From the NCBI RefSeq assembly GCF_007827795.1, contig NZ_VITI01000001.1, positions 496,001-560,000 of the forward strand: a stretch of DNA of 64,000 bases, written 5' to 3'. Shown one piece after another: positions 20,517 to 28,897 of this stretch (positions are counted from its first letter, which is position 1; the number at the start of each line of letters is the position of its first letter). The DNA comes from Azospirillum brasilense. Its GTDB lineage: Bacteria; Pseudomonadota; Alphaproteobacteria; Azospirillales; Azospirillaceae. Made by a program: the position numbers and the translations under genes. The notes under the pieces were generated by a model. It was given only the letters and a program-made list of their open reading frames with translations. It did not search any database and was not told where the DNA came from.

Positions 20517-20577
20517 GCGCATCCGCTTGGGGCTTGTGTGGCGTTCGTTGAGAACAACTGCGACCAGAAGGCACCCA

Positions 20578-22437
20578 ATGACCTCTCGCCCAGGCTCCGA
20601 ACACGAGGCTGACCCGAACGGCCACACGCCGTCCGACCAGAACCAGACGCCCGGCGGCCCCGCCGTCGAACGCATCATCGAACGCTTCGGCGGCATCCGC
20701 CCGATGGCCCACAAGCTGGACATCCCGGTTACCACGGTGCAGGGCTGGAAGAAGCGCGGCGCCATCCCGCTGGCCCGCCATGCCGACCTCCGCGTCTCCG
20801 CCGCCAAGCACCGGATCAAGCTGAGCGAAGCCGACCTGGAAGCCGCCACGCCGAGCGAGGACCGCAACGCTCCCGACGCCGCCGATTCGGTGACGCCGCT
20901 GCCGCCGGACGCCGCCATCATCGCCTCCGCCGCTCCCCTCCCCGGAAGCGCCGAACCGTTCAAGACCGAGCCCGCCCAAACCGAGTCCAACAAGACTGAG
21001 GACACCCTGCCGGGCGCCGACACGCTGCCGGGCGGTGGCCCGGTCCCGGCCACGGACCTGCCCCCCTCCACCCTGCCGCCTGTTGCGGACACGCTGCCCG
21101 GCGGTGACGTGAAGGCCGAGACGATCAAGAGCGAGGAGATCCGGGCCGAAGAGATCAAGGGCGAAGAAATCAAGGTCGAGGAGACCCGGATCGAAGAGGC
21201 CAAGGCCGATTCCTTCACGTCCGACTCGTTCAAGGCCGACCCCTTCAAGGCCGACGCGGTCAAGAGCGAGACGCCGCCCCCGGTAGAGCCCCCCGCCCCC
21301 GCCTACACCGCCTCCTCCTACGAGCCGCCGCGTTACGAGGCGCCGCGCGAGGAGCGCAAGTCCGGGGCCGGCTTCGCCACCGCCGTGTCGCTGATCGCCC
21401 TGCTGGTCGGCGCCGCCGCCCTGTCGCAGCCCTGGTGGGGCCCGCGCGTCCCTGGCTGGCCCACCGCTGGCGGCCCCGCCGCTCCGGTCGCCACGGCGCC
21501 CGCGCCGCAGCCCGACCCGGCCCTGCGCAACCAGATCCAGCAGCTGTCCGAGCGCCTCGCCACGCTGGAGCAGCGCCCCGCCGCCCCGGCCGAGGGCAAC
21601 GCGGCCGCCACCGGCATCGATCAGCAGACGCTGGACAATGCCGTCGGCCAGCTCGCCACCCGCATCCAGCAACTTGAGGAACGTCCGCAGGCTGCCGCCG
21701 CCGCCCCGGCCGAGCCCGATCCGCGCATCGCCCAGTTGACCGAGCAGCTCGGCCAAGTCCAGCAGCGCGTCGACGCGGTGGGCAGCGAGGTCCAGGCCGC
21801 CGGGCAGATCCGCCAGGACGTGGACGCGCTGAAGCAGGAGCTGTCCACCGTCAACCAGGCCGTGGAATCCCGCCGCGACGCCGCCACCGCCGCCCAGGCG
21901 CTGGTGCTCGCCGCCGGGCAGCTCCGCTCCGCGCTGGCCGCCGGGCAGCCGTTCCAGCAGGAACTCCAGTCCGTCCGCGCCGTGGCGTCGGGCGACGCGC
22001 AGGTGACCCAGCCGCTGGAGGCCGTGGCCGGCTACGCCGCCAAGGGCGTGCCGACGCAGCCGCAGCTCACCGACCGCTTCACCGCCATGGCGTCCGACAT
22101 CGTGCGCGCCGACAACCAGGGCGAGGGCAACGACTGGGTGGAGCAGGTCACCGGCAAGATCGCCACGCTGGTCACCGTCCGCCGCGCGGGCGGCGACGCG
22201 GTCGGCGACGGCGCCTCGGCGGTGGTCGCCCGCGCCGAAGCCGCGCTGCAGGCCGGCAATCTCGGCGGCGCGGTCAACGAGCTGGCGGCCCTGAAGGGTC
22301 CGGCGGCGCAGGTCGCCGCCCCGTGGATCGCCGACGCCAAGGCCCGTCTGGCCGCCAACGAGGCCGGGCAACAGCTCACCAACCGCGCCATCGGCCTGCT
22401 GTCGCAGTCCGCCGGGGTCAAGGGAGCGGCCCAATGA
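20578..22437 (+). CDS. Mic60/mitofilin-like membrane protein with N-terminal helix-turn-helix
   Basis: A 619-residue protein. Residues ~30-65 (IIERFGGIRPMAHKLDIPVT, then TVQGWKKRGAIP) look like a Cro/YdaS-type helix-turn-helix. Residues 85-260 are a Pro/Glu/Lys-rich linker with pentameric EEIK/EEIR-like and FKADPFKAD repeats. One membrane segment lies at ~263-284, then a coiled coil (~305-435) and a C-terminal mitofilin-like region ending VKGAAQ. The position between hemD and hemY is where alphaproteobacterial Mic60 homologues are found. These shape intracytoplasmic membranes in relatives. The HTH addition is discussed as a finding. Confidence 0.85.
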   Translation: MTSRPGSEHEADPNGHTPSDQNQTPGGPAVERIIERFGGIRPMAHKLDIPVTTVQGWKKRGAIPLARHADLRVSAAKHRIKLSEADLEAATPSEDRNAPDAADSVTPLPPDAAIIASAAPLPGSAEPFKTEPAQTESNKTEDTLPGADTLPGGGPVPATDLPPSTLPPVADTLPGGDVKAETIKSEEIRAEEIKGEEIKVEETRIEEAKADSFTSDSFKADPFKADAVKSETPPPVEPPAPAYTASSYEPPRYEAPREERKSGAGFATAVSLIALLVGAAALSQPWWGPRVPGWPTAGGPAAPVATAPAPQPDPALRNQIQQLSERLATLEQRPAAPAEGNAAATGIDQQTLDNAVGQLATRIQQLEERPQAAAAAPAEPDPRIAQLTEQLGQVQQRVDAVGSEVQAAGQIRQDVDALKQELSTVNQAVESRRDAATAAQALVLAAGQLRSALAAGQPFQQELQSVRAVASGDAQVTQPLEAVAGYAAKGVPTQPQLTDRFTAMASDIVRADNQGEGNDWVEQVTGKIATLVTVRRAGGDAVGDGASAVVARAEAALQAGNLGGAVNELAALKGPAAQVAAPWIADAKARLAANEAGQQLTNRAIGLLSQSAGVKGAAQ

Positions 22438-23843
22438 CACGCGCCATCTGGTTCATCATCAAGGTCGCCATCGTCGTCGCGATCGCGGTCTGGCTGGCCA
22501 ACCACCCCGGCACCGTCGCCATCAACTGGCAGGGCTACGTCGTCGAGACCGGCTTCGGCATCGCCATCCTGATCGGCGTCGCCGCCCTGATGGCGGGCAT
22601 CGTCCTGTACCGGCTGGCCCGCGCCATCCTCGGCGCGCCGCGCAACTTCGGCCGCTACCGCCGGTCGCGCCGGCGCGAGCGCGGCTATCAGGCGCTGACC
22701 CGCGGCATGGTCGCCGTCGCCGCCGGCGACGCCACGACCGCCCGCAAGATGGCCCGCAAGGCCGATGGGCTGCTGAACGAGCCGCCGCTGACCATGCTGC
22801 TGTCGGCCCAGGCCGCCCAGCTCCAGGGCGACGACCGCGCGGCGAAGGAATACTTCACCGCCATGCTCGACCGGCCGGAGACCGCCTTCCTCGGCCTGCG
22901 CGGCCTGCTGACGCAGTCGCTGAAGGCCGGTGACCGGGTGGAGGCGCTGCAGCTCGCCCGCCGCGCCCAGTCGCTCCAGCCCAACACGCCCTGGCTGCTC
23001 GGCACGCTGTACGACCTGGAAGCCCGCTCGGGCGAGTGGGCGGCGGCGGAGGGCACGCTGCAGCAGGCCGTGCAGGCCGGGGCCATCAACCCCGACGACG
23101 GCCGCCGCCACCGCGCCACCCTGCTTCTGGAGCGCAGCTTCGAGGCGGAGCGCCGCGGCCGGTCCGACTCGGCCCTGTCGCACGCCCAGGCGGCGCACGA
23201 TCTGCTGTCCGGCTTCGTCCCGGCGGCGGCCCGCGCGGCCCGGCTGCAGATGGCCATCGGCAAGCACAAGAACGCCGCCAAGACCATCGAGCGCTGCTGG
23301 CGCGTCAACCCGCACCCGGACCTGACCTCGGCCTACCGCGAGGTGGTGTCGAGCTACGACCCGATGACCCGCGTCAAGCTGTTCGAGAAGCTGCGCAACC
23401 ACGCCCCCAACGACGTGGAGTCGCTGCTCGCCGTGGCCCGCGCCGCCCTCGACGCCCAGCTGTGGGGCGAGGCCCGCGCCCATCTGACCAAGGCCCTGGA
23501 GATGCGGCCCTCCCGCCGCGTCTTCCAGCTCCTGGCCGAGCTGGAACGGGCGGAGCGGCAGGACGAGGAGGCGGCGCGCGCCTGGCTGGCCCAGGCGGCG
23601 AACGCCCCGGCCGACGCGGCCTGGACCTGCACCGCCTGCAACGCGGTCAGCCCGAGCTGGGGCGGCCTGTGCGGCCATTGCGGCGCCTTCGACAGCCTGG
23701 AATGGAAGGCCCCGACCGTCAGCATGTCGCTGATGAGCCCGGAAGCCGCGCCGACGGTCATCACCCATCAGGCGACGGAGCCCGTCACCGGACAGCCGGG
23801 CGTCGCACCCGGAGGCCAGATCGCCCCGCAGGGAGCGACCTAG
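22434..23843 (+). CDS. hemY: HemY-type TPR membrane protein
   Basis: A 469-residue protein overlapping the stop of the preceding gene by 4 bases (ATGA). Two N-terminal membrane segments (IWFIIKVAIVVAIAVWLAN and GFGIAILIGVAALMAGIVLY) match the HemY N-terminal domain. TPR-like helical pairs follow (residues ~80-400), and the C-terminal tail has two CxxC pairs (CTACNA, CGHCGA) that suggest a small zinc ribbon. HemY is haem-operon encoded in many proteobacteria, with a role in protohaem synthesis that is poorly defined. A terminator follows at 23868. Confidence 0.9.
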   Translation: MTRAIWFIIKVAIVVAIAVWLANHPGTVAINWQGYVVETGFGIAILIGVAALMAGIVLYRLARAILGAPRNFGRYRRSRRRERGYQALTRGMVAVAAGDATTARKMARKADGLLNEPPLTMLLSAQAAQLQGDDRAAKEYFTAMLDRPETAFLGLRGLLTQSLKAGDRVEALQLARRAQSLQPNTPWLLGTLYDLEARSGEWAAAEGTLQQAVQAGAINPDDGRRHRATLLLERSFEAERRGRSDSALSHAQAAHDLLSGFVPAAARAARLQMAIGKHKNAAKTIERCWRVNPHPDLTSAYREVVSSYDPMTRVKLFEKLRNHAPNDVESLLAVARAALDAQLWGEARAHLTKALEMRPSRRVFQLLAELERAERQDEEAARAWLAQAANAPADAAWTCTACNAVSPSWGGLCGHCGAFDSLEWKAPTVSMSLMSPEAAPTVITHQATEPVTGQPGVAPGGQIAPQGAT

Positions 23844-23867
23844 CCCCACGTCGGTCGCAGCAAGAAA

Positions 23868-23904
23868 AAAGCCCCTTCCCGGTCCGCCGGGGAGGGGCTT
23901 TTTC
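23868..23904. terminator. bidirectional terminator between hemY and the pentapeptide gene
   Basis: Stem AAAGCCCCTTCCC (from 23868) pairs with GGGGAGGGGCTTT (to about 23902). It is followed by TTTCTTT on the plus strand and preceded by an A-run that gives a T-run on the minus strand. It serves both the convergent hemY operon and the pentapeptide-repeat gene. Confidence 0.85.
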
Positions 23905-23928
23905 TTTGCGGTGAAGCGGCTCCGAACC

Positions 23929-25203
23929 CTACGCGTTGCCCAGCCGGGCGCCGTCCAGGATGGCCTCGTCGAAGATCGCGCCGCTGCGGTCGCAGCCGGT
24001 CAGGTCGGCCAGAGTCAGGTCGCAGCCCTTCATGTTCGTCGCGCTGAGCGAGGCGCCGGCCATGCGGGCGCGCACCAGCGAGGCGCGCATCACCTTCGCT
24101 CCGGCGCTGATCAGCAGCATCCCCAGATTGGCCCCGTCCAGGCAGCCGTCGATGAGGATCGCGCGGTCCAGCTTCGCACCGCGCAGGTCGGCGCCGCGCA
24201 GATCGGCGGAACGCAGGTCGGCGCCGTCGAACTGGGCCGCCTGGAGCTGCGCGCCGTTCAGCCGGGCGTGGCGCAGCCGGACGCCGGAGCCCTTGGCGAG
24301 CGTCAGCACCTTGCCCGACAGGTCCGCCCCGTCCAGGTTCAGGCCGGTCAGGTCGAGCTGGCGCCCCTTCTGGCCGCTGGTGCCGAGCCACAGCAGGTGC
24401 TGGTGCAGAAGAACCTCGATGTCCGCCGCCGGGATCGCCGGATGGGCGGGCTCCGCCGCCGGGTCCTCGTCCGGCTCCGGGATGGGCTGGGGCGTCTGGG
24501 CGGCGACTGCGGCCTCCTCGTCCGTGCGGATGGAGGTGACGAGGTCCAGCTCCGACACCTTGGCGCCGTCCAGCTTTGCCCCGCGCAGGTCGGCGCCGTT
24601 CAGGTCCGCCCCTTGGAGGTCGGCGCCGGAGAAGTTGCAGTCGCGCAGATCGGTGCGCTGAAGCCGCGCGCCCGACAGACGGGAGTTGGTGAAGTCCGCC
24701 GCCCGCGCGAAGCTGCCCGACAGCTTGGCCCGCGCCATGTCGGCGTTGGTCAGTTTGGCCGAGGCCATGTCCGCCGGTCCCGGCTCGAAGCCGACCACCT
24801 TCAGCTCGCCGGAGGCGCTGCGGTTGGCGACGCTGCCGTCGCGCAGGTCGACCTCCACCATCACCGCGCCGTCCAGGATGGCGCCGCGCACGTTCGCCCC
24901 GCGCATGTCGGTGCGGTAGAGCCGCGCCTCCGACAGGTCGGCGCCGCGCAGGTCCGCGCCGTAGAGGTCGGCGTGGTCGAGGATGGTTCCCCGCATCCTG
25001 GCGTCGCGCAGGATGGCGCCCGACAGATGCGCGCCGGTCAGGTTGCGGCCCGAAAGGTCGAGCCCGGTCAGGTCGAAGAAGGGCAGGTTGGCGCGGGCGC
25101 CGTTGGGCCGCCCCTCGGTGAAGCGGACATGGCGCTCGCACACCCGGTCCAGCTGCTCCTGGCTCAAGCGTATCCGGGACTTGTGGGAGCCGTCGTTCGC
25201 CAT
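23929..25203 (-). CDS. pentapeptide repeat protein
   Basis: A 424-residue protein. Two blocks of A(D/N)LxG-type pentapeptides (residues ~40-215 and ~285-420) are separated by a Pro/Glu-rich linker (PQPIPEPDEDPAAEPAHPAI). Typical runs are LYGADLRGADLSEARLYRTD and FDGADLRSADLRGADLRGAK. Each block should fold as a right-handed quadrilateral beta helix. No signal peptide is seen. It starts 7 bases after the CheZ-like gene, so it is in its operon, which suggests a link to chemotaxis or cell-pole organisation. The function is unknown. Confidence 0.9.
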   Translation of the reverse strand: MANDGSHKSRIRLSQEQLDRVCERHVRFTEGRPNGARANLPFFDLTGLDLSGRNLTGAHLSGAILRDARMRGTILDHADLYGADLRGADLSEARLYRTDMRGANVRGAILDGAVMVEVDLRDGSVANRSASGELKVVGFEPGPADMASAKLTNADMARAKLSGSFARAADFTNSRLSGARLQRTDLRDCNFSGADLQGADLNGADLRGAKLDGAKVSELDLVTSIRTDEEAAVAAQTPQPIPEPDEDPAAEPAHPAIPAADIEVLLHQHLLWLGTSGQKGRQLDLTGLNLDGADLSGKVLTLAKGSGVRLRHARLNGAQLQAAQFDGADLRSADLRGADLRGAKLDRAILIDGCLDGANLGMLLISAGAKVMRASLVRARMAGASLSATNMKGCDLTLADLTGCDRSGAIFDEAILDGARLGNA

Positions 25204-25210
25204 CGGCGCC

Positions 25211-26194
25211 TCAGGCGAACAGCGCGTCGATGTCGGCCTGCGAAATCTCGCTGCCGCCGCCCGTCGGTTCGGGCGCCGGGGCGGCGGGACGCGGGGCCGG
25301 CTTCGCAGCGGCGGGCGGGGGAGGCGGCGGCGGAGAGGGCGGCGGCGGTGCGGGCGCCTCGGCCGGCTCGGCCCGCTCCAGTACCTGGGGGATCTGCGTG
25401 GCCAGCGTGTCGAACAGGGCGTCGATGTCGTCCTGGCTAACCTCCGGTCCGCCGAGCTGCGGGCCGTTCAGCAGATGCGCGTCGGGCCGGGTGTCGCCCA
25501 GCTTGCGGTGGGACGCCCCCTCGCCCATGGACGCGGTTTCCGAGGCGGTGGCGATGCGGTCGACGCCCCAGATCTCGATCATCGTGTTCACGCGCTGCTC
25601 GATGTAGCGCAGCGTGTTGACCACCTTGGTGGTGCGTTGACCGGTGATGTCCTGGAAGGCGCAGGCGGTCATGATCTCGATGCTCCAGGCGTCGATGGCG
25701 TCGACCATCTCCGCGATGTCGGGATCGGTGCGCGGGATGCCCTGGGTGATCTCCTGGATCTTCTCAGTGGCGTTCAGGATGTCGGTGGTCGCCCGCTCGG
25801 TCGCCGCGACGATCTCGTCCAGCTCGCCGGTCGCCGCCTCGATGCGGTTCGACCCGGTGTCGGCGGGGCGCAGTGCTGCGATGTCGCTGCGCGTCTCGCG
25901 CACCACCTGGGTGATCGACATCAGCTCCTGCTGAAGCTGCAGGCCATCCCCCAAACCGGCACCCATGCCGCCGCCCGGCGCCGGGCGGGGCAAGGCGCCG
26001 TGCTCCACCCCGCGCAGCCGGTTGATCTGCTGCTCCAGCGCGCCGGTCAGCCGGTGGAACTCGTCCACCGCGACCACGCGGGATCGTCGGTCGCGCATGC
26101 GCAGGAACGCGCGGCCGCGCGCGGTCTGCGACAGCGCCTCTTCCATCTGGAGGTAGTCATGCTCGGTCAGTTCCATCAGAGGAACATCGCTCAT
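25211..26194 (-). CDS. cheZ: protein phosphatase CheZ family, with two FliM-like peptides
   Basis: A 327-residue protein. Residues ~90-215 form the long helical hairpin of CheZ, with the catalytic segment ACAFQDITGQR (Asp182, Gln186) that activates water to dephosphorylate CheY-P. The C-terminal third is a Pro/Ala tether carrying SQDDIDALFD (253-262) and, at the very end, SQADIDALFA (318-327). These resemble the CheY-binding N-terminal peptide of FliM. The ATG at 26194 is preferred over an in-frame GTG at 26203. It forms an operon with the pentapeptide-repeat gene. Confidence 0.88.
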   Translation of the reverse strand: MSDVPLMELTEHDYLQMEEALSQTARGRAFLRMRDRRSRVVAVDEFHRLTGALEQQINRLRGVEHGALPRPAPGGGMGAGLGDGLQLQQELMSITQVVRETRSDIAALRPADTGSNRIEAATGELDEIVAATERATTDILNATEKIQEITQGIPRTDPDIAEMVDAIDAWSIEIMTACAFQDITGQRTTKVVNTLRYIEQRVNTMIEIWGVDRIATASETASMGEGASHRKLGDTRPDAHLLNGPQLGGPEVSQDDIDALFDTLATQIPQVLERAEPAEAPAPPPPSPPPPPPPAAAKPAPRPAAPAPEPTGGGSEISQADIDALFA

Positions 26195-26661
26195 CGTCGT
26201 CACCGTCGGCGGGCCGCTGTTGAGAATCCGCCATGGAGAAAAGCACGTCTTGGGAAAACTGAGGTTACACCAGACATGGCCTGGATTTCAGGCAAATCCT
26301 TCACACCTCTGCCTCGCAGATCCCGCTGAACAAAGTCTTAATGAAGTCATGGGCGGAGCGCGATGACGCACCCCGCCGTCACGCAACCATTCATGGAGGA
26401 CGCGCATGGAGGTCAATCATCGGATGAGGCCGGGAAAGAAGGCCGCGTCGCGGCATTGAGGATTCTCCCGCCGCCGCCGCTGCCCTATACTCCGCTGCTC
26501 CGACGCGGCGCGCGGTGGGGCAAAGGGCGCGCAGGCTTGACCCGAGGGCGCCGTTTGCCCACATCAGCCGCGCCAAGCCCGGCACGCCAAGCCCGGCATG
26601 CCAAGCCCGGACGGGCACAAACCGCAGGAGCGCGGTTCGGAACAACAGGAACGGGGACAAA
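26195..26661. other. intergenic region upstream of the HtrA gene, with 14-bp tandem repeat
   Basis: A 467-bp gap between the divergent cheZ and HtrA genes. Positions 26571-26612 hold three units of CGCCAAGCCCGGCA (the third slightly changed), ending about 50 bases before the HtrA start. The left part is AT-richer around 26325-26350 and could hold the cheZ promoter. No gene is seen. Confidence 0.6.
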
Positions 26662-27768
26662 ATGCCGATGAGGACGACGCTTCGGTTCGCGGCGCTTCGG
26701 TTTGCGAGTGCGGCGTGCGTGGCCGGGCTTTTGGGGATCGGCGTTCCGGGCGCCGGGCTGGCCCCCGCGTCGGCGGCCCTGCCCGCCGGGGTCACCGGGG
26801 TGACGACCATCGCGCCGATGCTGGAGCAGGTCACCCCCGCCGTCGTCAACATCGCCGTCCTGTCGCGGGCGCCGCAGGCCGAGAATCCGCTGCTGCGCGA
26901 CCCCTTCTTCCGCCGCTTCTTCAACGTCCCCGAACAGCAGGCCCGCCCGCAGGTCAGCGCCGGGTCGGGCGTCATCGTGGACGCGCGGCGCGGCTACGTC
27001 ATCACCAACGCCCATGTGGTGGAGAACGCGCAGGAGATCGCCGTCACCCTGAAGGACCGGCGCCGCCTGCGCGCCAAGCTGGTCGGGCGGGACGCGGCGA
27101 CCGACATCGCGCTGCTGAAGATCGAGGCGGAGAAGCTGACCGCCCTGACCTGGGGCGATTCGGACCAGTTGAAGGTCGGCGACTTCCTGGTCGCCATCGG
27201 CAACCCCTTCGGGCTGGGCCAGACGGTGACCTCCGGCATCGTCTCGGCGCTCGGCCGCAGCGGGCTGAAAATCGAGGGGTACGAGGACTTCATCCAGACC
27301 GACGCCTCGATCAACCCCGGCAACTCCGGCGGCGCTCTGGTGAACTTCAACGGGGAGCTGGTCGGCATCAACACCGCCATCATCGGCCCGGCGGGCGGGT
27401 CGGTCGGCATCGGCTTCGCCGTGCCGGTCAGCATCGTCCGCTCGGTGATGGAGCAGCTGGTCGAGTATGGCGAGGTGCGGCGCGGCCGGCTGGGCGTCGC
27501 CATCCAGGACCTGACCCCCGATCTGGCGGACAGCATGAATCTGGCCGGCGACGCCGGGGCGGTCATCGCCCAGGTCGAGCGCGGGTCCGCCGCCGACCGC
27601 GCCGGCTTCCGCAGCGGCGACGTGGTGACCGCGGTGAACGGGCGGCCGGTGCGCAGCGCCACCGACTTCCGCAACCGCATGGGTCTGGTGCGGGCCGGCA
27701 CGCCCCTGCAGGTGACCGTCCTGCGCGGTGGCAGCGAACGGGTGCTGAACGTCCGCACGGCGAACTAG
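26662..27768 (+). CDS. HtrA/Deg-type periplasmic serine protease with one PDZ domain
   Basis: A 368-residue protein with a signal peptide (residues ~1-39, cleavage after ASAAL) and a trypsin-like domain with the full triad: His118 in TNAHVV, Asp148 in ATDIALLK and Ser222 in PGNSGGALVN. One PDZ domain follows (~255-368, GRLGVAIQDLTPDLA; ADRAGFRSGDVVTAVNGRPV). DegP and DegQ have two PDZ domains and DegS has one but keeps a membrane anchor, so this is a DegS-like layout with a cleavable signal. It probably handles envelope protein quality control. The ATG at 26662 follows ACGGGGACAAA. Confidence 0.93.
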   Translation: MPMRTTLRFAALRFASAACVAGLLGIGVPGAGLAPASAALPAGVTGVTTIAPMLEQVTPAVVNIAVLSRAPQAENPLLRDPFFRRFFNVPEQQARPQVSAGSGVIVDARRGYVITNAHVVENAQEIAVTLKDRRRLRAKLVGRDAATDIALLKIEAEKLTALTWGDSDQLKVGDFLVAIGNPFGLGQTVTSGIVSALGRSGLKIEGYEDFIQTDASINPGNSGGALVNFNGELVGINTAIIGPAGGSVGIGFAVPVSIVRSVMEQLVEYGEVRRGRLGVAIQDLTPDLADSMNLAGDAGAVIAQVERGSAADRAGFRSGDVVTAVNGRPVRSATDFRNRMGLVRAGTPLQVTVLRGGSERVLNVRTAN

Positions 27769-27802
27769 ACCCGGCGAACCGGATCAGGATAACCATGGTC
27801 TG

Positions 27803-28540
27803 ATGATCGGCCGCCCCTCCCCTCCCCGCCGGCAGGCACCGCCCGCCCCCATGGTCAGTGCGGCCCAGCGCCAGCGCGAGGTCGCCCGCATGCTGATGCG
27901 GCTCGACGACATGCTGAAGACGTGCGCGGAACTGGCGACGGCGGCGCGGGAGCGCGTGTCGGTCGGCGGGATGGGCCGCTACCGCAAATTCTCCCGCAAG
28001 GTGCGCGACTTCTTCTCGCTGGCCGCGGTGACCCAGGAACGGTTGGACGCCGCCCCGTCGGAGATGGAGGAGCTGATCGGCCCGATGACCACCGCGCTGG
28101 AGCGCCTGCACGCCCGCATGGTGATCCTGTTCGTGGAGGAGAGCCTCGGCTTCTTCAACACCTTCGCGCGGGTCAAGGCGCTGCCCATCGGCACCCACGA
28201 GACGGTGGGGGTGGAGTACCGCGCGCTGATGGAGATCCGCAAGTTCCTCGACGACCCGCTCTATGAGGGGGAGCGCGGGCAGGGCCTGCGCAAGCAGACG
28301 GACCGCGTCGCCGTCCTGATGCGCGCGGTGATGGACCGCTGCCCGCCCCTGCCCGACTTCGGCGACGAGCCGAGCATCGGACCGCGGGGGGCGGTGAACA
28401 AGCCGCTGCGCCCGGCCCGCCCCGCGCCGCCGCCCGTCGCGGGCCGGGCTGCGGAGCCGCGCCCGCTGCCGCAACCCAGTTCCCAACGGCCCGATCCCCG
28501 GTTGGAAGTCCGCCAGCTGTCCCTGGACGACGAGGACTGA
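27803..28540 (+). CDS. hypothetical protein
   Basis: A 245-residue protein starting 34 bases after the HtrA stop. It has a Pro/Arg-rich N-terminus, a helical middle (residues ~20-180, e.g. VARMLMRLDDMLKTCAEL and GRYRKFSRKVRDFFSL) and a Pro-rich disordered tail ending QLSLDDED. It has no signal peptide or membrane segment. The composition suggests a cytoplasmic regulatory or structural protein. I do not recognise the family. Co-transcription with the protease is likely. Confidence 0.65.
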   Translation: MIGRPSPPRRQAPPAPMVSAAQRQREVARMLMRLDDMLKTCAELATAARERVSVGGMGRYRKFSRKVRDFFSLAAVTQERLDAAPSEMEELIGPMTTALERLHARMVILFVEESLGFFNTFARVKALPIGTHETVGVEYRALMEIRKFLDDPLYEGERGQGLRKQTDRVAVLMRAVMDRCPPLPDFGDEPSIGPRGAVNKPLRPARPAPPPVAGRAAEPRPLPQPSSQRPDPRLEVRQLSLDDED

Positions 28541-28550
28541 CGGGCCGCCG

Positions 28551-28820
28551 TCAGCCTTCCGCCGGAGACGATTGGCGGTGGTGGCTGTGCGCGTCCACGC
28601 CGCGCAGATGCTCGGCGGCCTCGTGCAGGGCGCGCTCGCTGGCGCTGTCGGGGGTCTGGAGGCCGGATTCCGGGCCGGGGACGGCGTCCTCTTCGGCGAT
28701 CTCGCGGGCGGCCTGCTGCCAATGCTCGATGTGGCGCCCCTCGGGACGCCCTTCCCGCTCCCAGATGGCGTGGGCGCGCTCGCGGACGCGGGGGTCGTCG
28801 GGGCCGGTGTGATGCTCCAT
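28551..28820 (-). CDS. DUF2934 domain protein
   Basis: An 89-residue hydrophilic protein. The first ~45 residues (RVRERAHAIWEREGRPEGRH, then IEHWQQAAREI) match the DUF2934 helix-turn-helix-like motif, which is found in small stress-associated proteins of alphaproteobacteria. The rest is charged and His-rich at the end (DAHSHHRQSS). Its function is unknown. It lies 77 bases downstream of the NnrU gene on the same strand and is convergent with the gene to the left. Confidence 0.8.
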   Translation of the reverse strand: MEHHTGPDDPRVRERAHAIWEREGRPEGRHIEHWQQAAREIAEEDAVPGPESGLQTPDSASERALHEAAEHLRGVDAHSHHRQSSPAEG

Positions 28821-28897
28821 GGCGCTGTCCCTCCTCGGCGGTCTGTTCTCATGACCGTCAACAGGCGGAGCGGCGCGGCGTGCCGCAAACCTTCCCG

